Below are positions 58,463-64,000 of a stretch of 64,000 nt of DNA, one piece after another. The notes beneath the pieces were generated by a model. It was not told the DNA's origin and ran no database searches. It was given only the letters and a program-made list of their open reading frames with translations. Position numbers and translations under genes: made by a program. Within the stretch, counting starts at the first letter, position 1. Every line of letters begins with the position of its first letter. Origin of the DNA: Gari tellinella (Eukaryota > Mollusca > Bivalvia > Cardiida > Psammobiidae); the NCBI GenBank assembly GCA_922989275.2, contig OV277869.1, forward strand, positions 45,492,189 to 45,556,188. Direction: 5' to 3'.

Positions 58463-58771
58463 TTATAGCCAATAAAACGAGTAAAGACAACTTGTGTAAA
58501 AGTTCGAAGCACGGTGCGCGTTTGAATTTTCCATTTCCGAAATTTGGAAGACTGTTCGTTTCTGGTACGTAAATATTAATAAAGATTTGTATGGAAAGTA
58601 TTTCCTTCTAAGAAAATTAAATTCGGTTTTAGATCTATATTCACCTAAAACGTTCGTTCGTCGAGCATTCTTTATTGGCCCTGTATCGAGCATATTTTCC
58701 CAAGATCCGACTCGCGTTTGCGTTTTAATCTGTGATTTTTTTTTCAAGTCTTCATAATGGATAATAATCAT
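58463..58771 (-). CDS. 102-codon unique open frame, unidentified
   Basis: The longest frame not built from a repeat. ATG at 58771, lysine- and arginine-rich start (DLKKKSQIKTQTRVGSWE), no signal peptide, no domain I recognise. A donor-like AAAG|GTAATT follows the stop region on the minus strand, so the stretch could be a 5' exon or UTR. The surrounding DNA is repeat-free and CpG-containing. Codon evidence is weak. Confidence 0.25.
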   Translation of the reverse strand: MIIIHYEDLKKKSQIKTQTRVGSWENMLDTGPIKNARRTNVLGEYRSKTEFNFLRRKYFPYKSLLIFTYQKRTVFQISEMENSNAHRASNFYTSCLYSFYWL

Positions 58772-59034
58772 ATGAATGTTTAAATTTAGGGAAAAGGGTG
58801 TCGTATATTCTGTTTTTCAACGATGCCAACATGCGTTTCGATTTAATCCGGCTTCAGTCGTACACTCTCGCTATGCAGGGTACCACACCAGGTTATACAT
58901 ATGTGTTTCGGTCGATTACACACTATAATTGTTGATTGTCTATGACACGCGCGTGTCGCATTGCACTGATTGGCAATAATGGGATTAGCGACAGTAAGTG
59001 GTATCGCTCCGGGCAGCGGGGGCGGTCTATATCA
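58772..59034. other. No gene; small CG palindrome
   Basis: ACACGCGCGTGT at about 58947. Otherwise unique. Confidence 0.35.
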
Positions 59035-59160
59035 AATGGATAGGGGCACAGAATAGGGGCACTAGGGCGGATCCTTACACCGGAATAAGGGCAGAAGGGC
59101 GGATCAAAAGGGCAGAAGGGCGGGCCGCCCCGCCATTCCGCATTAGCTAAAACACTACAC
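59035..59160. repeat. GC-rich AGGGGCAC / AGGGCGGATC minisatellite
   Basis: Imperfect repeats AATAGGGGCAC, AGGGCGGATC and AGGGCAGAAGGGCGG, then GGGCGGGCCGCCC. On the minus strand it is followed by the TAGTGTTTTAGC motif also next to the 57160 minisatellite, so the two may be inverted copies of one repeat. Confidence 0.55.
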
Positions 59161-59234
59161 AGAAGCCACATTTGATATTACAACTGTTTTACAACAGCCC
59201 TCCGAACAGCCATTCCCTCCTAACTACAGCACCT

Positions 59235-59427
59235 CAGGGCTCCAGATAAGAGGGAGTAAACTGCACAAATCCAACATTTTCTCACTTATTTAAGCATAAA
59301 ATCCTATGATGTTACTACTCAATAGAATCGTCTCTTCGAGACGATTCTAATGAGTAGTGACACCATAGGGTTTAAATCAGAAATAAAGATTTTAGTTTTT
59401 GAAATACCCCCCTTATCTGGAGCCCTG
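59235..59427. mobile_element. SIX-1 MITE
   Basis: CAGGGCTCCAGATAAGAGGG to CCTTATCTGGAGCCCTG. Perfect apex CGTCTCTTCGAGACG. Flanked by GCACCT (59229-59234) and GCGCCT (59428-59433). Confidence 0.9.
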
Positions 59428-59489
59428 GCGCCTGTCGCTGATCTCCGAAGAAGACAATTATGTCTTACACTTTGACTGCTGCAATATAG

Positions 59490-59942
59490 TCTATACTTAC
59501 TATAGATGTCTGCTGTTTTTCTCAAAGTTACGTACAGTAAAACCTCACTATTACGACCACTAAGTTATGTTAATTATTAGGGTGTTTACGATAGGTGACC
59601 GCTTAAAGCAAGGTGGCAGTGAAACAGAAAGCTCCTTTAGGAGCTTTCTGTTTCACTGTCACCTTGCTTTTAGCTTTCACCTGTCTATTATACTATCAAT
59701 AAGCCTTCGTTTTAGTGGTCGTAATAGCGAGGTTTTACTGTATTTGCTATTTGGAGAGAAGGAACATAAAGACAAGTGACAAACAGTTTGAACCCAGATA
59801 AAATGCCGCCTTACTGTTTGCAAATGTAGGCCAAGTCTTGGGGTATTAATTTTCCCTCTCTATTACAACTCTCTCCGAACAACACATATGATCCGTCACT
59901 CCCAACGGGTGTTGCAGAGAGGGAGCATTGTAATATTGTTGT
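59490..59942. mobile_element. TA-3 MITE, left end missing, split by TA-1
   Basis: GTCTGCTGTTTTTCTCAAAG (as at 34572), then a TA-1 insert, then GACAAACAGTTTGAACCCAG and TTGCAGAGAGGGAGCATTGTA. The hairpin lost most of its right arm. Confidence 0.7.
59533..59742 (+). mobile_element. TA-1 MITE nested in TA-3
   Basis: TACAGTAAAACCTCACTATT to GCGAGGTTTTACTGTA. Perfect core apex GCTCCTTTAGGAGC. Confidence 0.88.
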
Positions 59943-60647
59943 CTGCAATAATTGTCATCTAGCAGTTATGGTTCTAAAATATGAATATCAAACAGGCTGG
60001 ATTCTGATGATTTGTGGAGTCACCTGGCATTGAAAGATATAATTGCAGTTTTGCCACTTAAACCTTTCTTCCACATAAGCACCGTCCGCAGCATAATTTT
60101 TAAACACATAACCATAACAAATGAATACAGGTGGTAGCTTAAATCAAAATGAAAAAAATATCAGAAAACTCCTAAAGCAGCTTTCTGCTTTACTGTCATC
60201 TTGCTTTAAGAAGTGCCCTGCCAAAACACAGTTAGAAATAATAAAATTTTGACTGTTGAAGTAGGGAAAATTTCGAGTTAAATGAATTTGAGATATCAAA
60301 GCTGAACTATAGATGATTTGCACTTTGGGTTATGGAATTTAAATCCAGCTAAAGACTGCCCTGCCTATGGTTGCAGGTGTCCAGATGATATGTTTATTTC
60401 ACTACTTCTGTTTTTCAGATTGAACTTGTGACTATGAGAGTATTGGCCTGAAGATACAGATAACCTGTTCATATAGGCGAACATTAACAGGAAATAAGGT
60501 ATGGGATTCATTCAGATCTGTATTCCATGAAGGTTTTGCCAAATATTTTCATAAATATATTTATTTTAGGAATAAACTAAGCTGGCCAACAGTCACTACT
60601 TCTGATTGTAATGACTTTGGAATTTGGGTGGAACTATAGTGAAGATT
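59943..60647. other. No gene; decayed hairpin and TA-2 fragment
   Basis: 60130-60222: TTAAATCAAAATGAAAAAAA with TACTGTCATCTTGCTTTAAG. 60250-60330: TTTCGAGTTAAATGAATTTG like the TA-2 terminal part. Confidence 0.4.
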
Positions 60648-60828
60648 TTAACCCATTTAGCCTGAGCCATGAGTATAATTGGTTTCTTTGAAGTGTTTGT
60701 TCTTGGCAGAATGATGGTAGCTTAAAGCAGGCTGAAAGTAAAGCAGAATGCATCTTATTAGGCACATTCTGTTTTAGTTTCAACCTGCTTGAGTGATCAC
60801 CCATCATGGCTATGGGTTAATGGGTTAA
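60648..60828 (-). mobile_element. TTAA-1 MITE, internally shortened
   Basis: TTAA-CCCATTTAGCCTGAG to TATGGGTTAATGGG-TTAA. Apex ATCTTATTAGGCAC. Confidence 0.8.
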
Positions 60829-60834
60829 TACTGT

Positions 60835-60905
60835 TTTGTGACAACTTATTGGAGTTGTCTCTTTGAGAGGATTCTAATGAGTAGTCACATCATAGGGTTT
60901 ATTGA
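60835..60905. mobile_element. SIX-1 central fragment
   Basis: GTCTCTTTGAGAGGATTCTAATGAGTAGTCAC and CATAGGGTTTA. No ends. Confidence 0.6.
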
Positions 60906-60918
60906 AAACATAAGGAAT

Positions 60919-61133
60919 TTAACTCATTACCTCATAGCCAGGTGTTTCTAGTTTTGAAAACAGATGACCACTTAAAGCAGGTTGAAAGTAAAGCAGAATG
61001 CGTCTTTAGCCTGCTTTAAACTTTTACCTGAATATAGAAAATATTTATTACGATCTTTATTTGTAACAGTATAAATTGGAACTATTTTCTTCAGAAGAGC
61101 GTAAAAAGGCATATTTATGGGGTAATGGGTTAG
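60919..61133 (+). mobile_element. TTAA-1 MITE with collapsed hairpin
   Basis: TTAA-CTCATTACCTCATAGCC to TATGGGGTAATGGG-TTAG. AGCAGAATGCGTC joins straight to TTTAGCCTGCTTTAA. Confidence 0.82.
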
Positions 61134-61389
61134 TATTTCTTATACTTCTGTTACCTAGAGCATGAGCTACGCTGCAGGTCTTACTCTAGTTGAAGACGTG
61201 ACAGGTCAGGCATTGCTAAATGGCTCAACAAGCCCTAACATATTGATAAGAAAGGCTAATTGGCCTTTGTTACTTGTGCCAGTATTTCTTCTTTAGATCT
61301 CACACATCAAAGACAGGTAGAGCTATGAGAGATCATTCTTTGTTTAGCTGGGCCAGAACTATAAAGACCATTATCTTGGACAATGTTTA

Positions 61390-61591
61390 TACAGTAAAAC
61401 ATCTATATTACTACCACTAAATCGTGTTAATTATTAAGTGTTTAAGGCAGGTAATTGCTTAAAGCAAGGTGACAGTAAAACAGAAAGCTCCTACAGGAGC
61501 TTTCTGTTTTACTGTCACCTTGCTTTAAGCTGTCACCTGTCTGTTTTACAACTAATTGTTTTAGTTGTCGTAATAGAGAAGTTTTACTGTA
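61390..61591 (+). mobile_element. TA-1 MITE
   Basis: TACAGTAAAACATCTATATT to GAAGTTTTACTGTA. Perfect core, apex GCTCCTACAGGAGC. Confidence 0.88.
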
Positions 61592-61603
61592 CATTCTCAG
61601 CCT

Positions 61604-61745
61604 CTCATGGCTCCAGACATGAGGAGATTTCAGAGCGTAAATCCCTCATGTAACCATTAAAGCCTATGGTGTAATAACTCATTAGAGTCACCTCTTCAAG
61701 ACAATTCTAGTGAGTAATCTCACCATAGTATTTGATACAGACAAG
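61604..61745. mobile_element. SIX-1 MITE, diverged and shortened
   Basis: CATGGCTCCAGACATGAGGA then ACTCATTAGAGTCACCTCTTC and ACAATTCTAGTGAGTA. The right end is missing. Confidence 0.6.
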
Positions 61746-61746
61746 C

Positions 61747-61986
61747 TTAACACATTCAACCCTAACAACGAGTATACTAGTCATTTACAAACAGTGTACC
61801 TTAGAGGATTACACTTGTCCAATGCAAACAGTGTAGACCCTGATCAGAGGGCTCCTGAAGAAACCCTCTGATCAGGGTCTATACTGTTTGTCATTTTGAA
61901 ATATATTGTTAAAATCAACCTTAAAATGACAAAAATAGACTAGAATTATTTTGAAATTGGAATTGTCCATGAGAAGTGAATGAGTT
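61747..61986 (+). mobile_element. TTAA-3 MITE
   Basis: TTAA-CACATTCAACCCTAAC. Palindrome CAAACAGTGTAGACCCTGAT at 61824-61893, apex GGCTCCTGAAGAAACC. Right end AAGTGAATGAG-TTGA. Confidence 0.8.
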
Positions 61987-62311
61987 GAGAAATTCTTACT
62001 TTATTTCTTATCTTAGGCGCCCAGGCTCTTATCAGCTGGACACATAATGGGACCACCTGCGGTGTGTCAGTGGGCGGATGATGATGTCCACCAAATTTTC
62101 CGCCTTGTAAATTTAATAATTTGTATCCAATCATCACCAAGTTTGGGGGCAAAATATCTCAGCCAAGATTTATTTTTCCAGATTAATCAATCCGGATTTA
62201 GAAAGTATTTCTAATACAGTAAACCTGTTTTGATTGCGGTCAGTCAAAATCAGTGAAATATCAGTCTTGCATAAAGGTGACAGCATTATGCCGGATGGCA
62301 GTAATGCAGAA
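61987..62311. other. No gene seen
   Basis: Unique sequence with TGGACACATAATGGGACCAC. A TA-1-like end (ACAGTAAACCTGTTTTGATT) near 62217. Confidence 0.35.
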
Positions 62312-62570
62312 TTAACCCTTTCCCACATAGCCAGTTTCTAGTATTGAATATAGGTGTCCACTTAATTTCTTAAAGCAGGTTGAAAGTAAAGCAGAATGCG
62401 CCTTAAGCGCATTCTGCTTTTCTTTCAGCCTGCTTTAAGCTATCATCTGCTAGAATATAGAAAATATTTCATATGATACATATTCATAACTGTATAAATT
62501 GGAACTATTTTCTTCAATGGAGTAATAAATTAAACGTGCTAAAAGGCACTTCTAGGGGGGAAAGGGTTAA
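62312..62570 (+). mobile_element. TTAA-1 MITE
   Basis: TTAA-CCCTTTCCCACATAGCC to TAGGGGGGAAAGGG-TTAA. Apex GCGCCTTAAGCGC. A small duplication (TTAATTTCTTAAAG) before the core. Confidence 0.88.
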
Positions 62571-62606
62571 GCTACAAAAGCTTATTGGCTTGTGTCCTTC
62601 TGCATT

Positions 62607-63245
62607 TACCCTTCACACCGTAGCCTGTTTCTACCTTTTGACTTAAAACAGGTTGAATGTGAAGTAAAATGGGCCTAAACCCTTTCCCCCGTAGAACGCC
62701 TTTTAGCGCATTCAGTTTATTCTTGCCCTGAAGAAAATAGTTCCAATTTATACATTCATAAATATGTATAATACAAAATATTTTCTATATTCTAGCAGAT
62801 GATAGCCTAAAGCAGGCTGAAAGTAAAGCAGAATGCGCTTAAAGCGCATTCTGCTTTACTTTCAACCTGCTTTAAGTGGACACCTATATTCAATACTAGA
62901 GATATGCTATGTGGGAAAGGGTTAAAGACATCTCCTGACAAACTTTTGATCATAACGCCTTGCCAGACAATTTCCTTGCAAAAAACATGGGTCTTATGGA
63001 CATGTGGGAAGCAAAGAACCATTGAAGCTTCTCATGTGAGACCGAGCTTTATATTTTATAGTTTGGTTAGAAATAACCAACTTGGACTGAGGAAAAGTAT
63101 TTAAGGCACATGTCTGATTCCCTTTTAGCCTGCATTCAACTATCATCAGTTCTGCTAGAATACAGGAGTTATATGATACAAATTTATGAATGTATAAAGT
63201 GGAACTTGACTGTTTTCTTGAGTGGAGGTAAAAACTTAAGTGTCA
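62607..63245 (+). mobile_element. TTAA-1 remnant hosting a TTAA-1 at its hairpin apex
   Basis: Left half CCCTTCACACCGTAGCCTG ... GTAAAATGGGCC, then the insert (62676-62925). A right half resumes near 63103 at TTAAGGCACATGTC and runs to TTTCTTGAGTGGAGG. The 62926-63102 stretch between them is unexplained. Confidence 0.55.
62676..62925 (-). mobile_element. TTAA-1 MITE
   Basis: CTAA-ACCCTTTCCCCCGTAGAACG to TATGTGGGAAAGGG-TTAA. Apex GCGCTTAAAGCGC. Same subgroup as 20096 and 20902, reverse orientation. Confidence 0.88.
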
Positions 63246-63325
63246 TCCCAAGGACTTGGTCTGACAGGGGATCAAACTCGTGACAGACTGTAGTCCGATG
63301 TATCAGTGCTTTACACATATGGCAT
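63245..63325 (-). repeat. Possible tRNA-derived SINE head
   Basis: The minus strand reads ACATCGGACTACAGTCTG followed by ACGAGTTTGATCCCC, where GTTTGATCC resembles a pol III B box. The A box side (AAAGCACTGATAC) is degraded. No tail or target duplication found. Confidence 0.35.
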
Positions 63326-63401
63326 TCAAAAGAACCAAAAAACTCTGTTTATAATAAGAGTAGCTAGCAAGGATATCGCGCCCAGGTTTTCAGGGACATA
63401 G

Positions 63402-63473
63402 GCAAACAGTGTAGACTCTGATCAGACGCAGCATAATGCAGTGTCTGATCAGAGTCTACTTGTTTTGCTGATA
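63402..63473. repeat. TTAA-3/4-type hairpin
   Basis: GCAAACAGTGTAGACTCTGA mirrored by TCAGAGTCTACTTGTTTTGC, apex GACGCAGCATAATGCAGTGTC. Confidence 0.72.
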
Positions 63474-63838
63474 GGAACCTAACAAAAACTAAAATTTAGA
63501 CCAGGCACCAATTATATAAAAAATGGACTAATCCAACATATCAGAATTGAAGAATCCACTGGGTGCAAATGGGTGCAAATGGGTTTAAAGTATTGTTATG
63601 CTTGTATCTCGGTCAATACATCATTGTTTTATACATCAGTTTTCATTGTGTTTGGGAAATGGTTCCTGGTATGGAATTGGCAATCAAAGTGTCAGAACGA
63701 TTGTAGTAATTTCCAATTCACAGGAGCAAATAGCCTGGTCGTGGCATTGAGACATTTATAGCTAGTAATCACCAGTTGTCACAATGGCTTCTTAGTCTTA
63801 CAAAGTGCCAAGTGATTACACATCTCTGCATTCAAATT
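63474..63838. other. No supported gene
   Basis: A doubled GGGTGCAAAT near 63560 and a 62-codon plus frame (63573) without motifs. Confidence 0.35.
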
Positions 63839-63875
63839 AACCCTTTACTCCATAGCTACACCTCTTTACACACAC
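63839..63875 (+). mobile_element. TTAA-1 left end
   Basis: TTAA-CCCTTTACTCCATAGC, then the match stops. Confidence 0.6.
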
Positions 63876-63929
63876 GCATATGCATTTATATATGTACTGT
63901 CCCATGAAAAAACCAGCCTTATTGCACTG

Positions 63930-64000
63930 CAATCAGTGAAGATCAAGGTCAGCCGCCGCGTCTTTGATGCAGCGGCTGGCCTTGATCTTCTCTGTTTGCA
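63930..64000. repeat. GC-rich hairpin, cut by window end
   Basis: CAGTGAAGATCAAGGTCAGC mirrored by GGCTGGCCTTGATCTTCTCTG, apex CGCCGCGTCTTTGATGCAGCG. A hairpin type seen once here. Confidence 0.75.

Noticed and set aside
63245..63325. A tRNA gene
   Set aside because: Only a B-box-like GTTTGATCC is recognisable; no cloverleaf or intact A box.
1..64000. Regularly spaced palindromes as a CRISPR-like array
   Set aside because: Repeats are long self-complementary MITE cores at irregular spacing with target-site duplications; the sequence is eukaryotic in character.
1..64000. Rho-independent terminators at the many perfect hairpins
   Set aside because: The hairpins are internal to transposable elements, lack adjacent genes and U tracts, and occur in both orientations.

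Overview
This window looks like intergenic or intronic DNA of a eukaryote. It is AT-rich, has no operon-like gene packing, and nearly all of the listed long open frames lie on inverted repeats. I could not place one complete gene. Dispersed repeats opening AGCTCACCTG (24041-24967, 38468-39210) and very dense palindromic MITEs are, from general knowledge, typical of bivalve mollusc genomes. The host assignment is inference, not proof.

Most of the window consists of short non-autonomous DNA transposons (MITEs), each folding around a long central palindrome. I name the families by target site. TTAA-1 (about 45 full or partial copies): TTAA-CCCATTACCCCATA or TTAA-CCCTTTCCCCCATA ends and a core of the type GCAGGTTGAAAGTAAAGC. 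TTAA-2: CCCTTAGCCTGCC ends and core AAACAGCTTGGATCCGGATG. TTAA-3: one end CCCTTTGAACCCTA, the other GGGAGGAAAGAG, core CAAACAGTGAAGACCC. TTAA-4: CTCTTTGCATGCT ends and core AAACAGTTTGGATCCTGATG. TTAA target sites point to piggyBac or Kolobok transposases. TA-1 to TA-4 have CAGT... ends beside TA (pogo/Tc1-like). SIX-1 (CAGGGCTCCAGATAAG) and SIX-2 (CAGGGCTGCCA) have hAT-like ends but 6-bp target duplications. The same hairpin cores recur in families with unrelated ends.

Layout: 1-13.1 kb, MITEs, one 1-kb foldback element (7096-8115) and degraded AGCTCACCTG-family DNA. 13.1-19.3 kb, possible terminal exons of a plus-strand gene (best piece 19135-19295), with a dead Tc1-like element (15421-16304) and a Harbinger-like remnant (16475-16962) in the putative intron. 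20-36.3 kb, dense MITEs, an AGCTCACCTG repeat with a ~145-bp tandem array, and a tandem triplication carrying TTAA-1 copies (35370-36268). 36.3-49.4 kb, more MITEs, a three-level nest of TTAA-1 inside TTAA-1 inside TTAA-1 (42447-43237), and coding-like pieces at 37868-38261 (minus) and 42275-42451 (plus). 49.5-56.9 kb, a ~0.8-kb inverted duplication whose right arm was split by a SIX-1 MITE and then by a 2.5-kb element with CCCGGGTGCATGACACA ends. 57-59.2 kb, mostly unique, CpG-containing sequence and GC-rich minisatellites. 59.2-64 kb, MITEs again.

No tRNA gene, rRNA, CRISPR array or intact transposase was seen. Coding calls are low to moderate confidence because intronic exons were judged by eye from frame, splice consensus and phase only.
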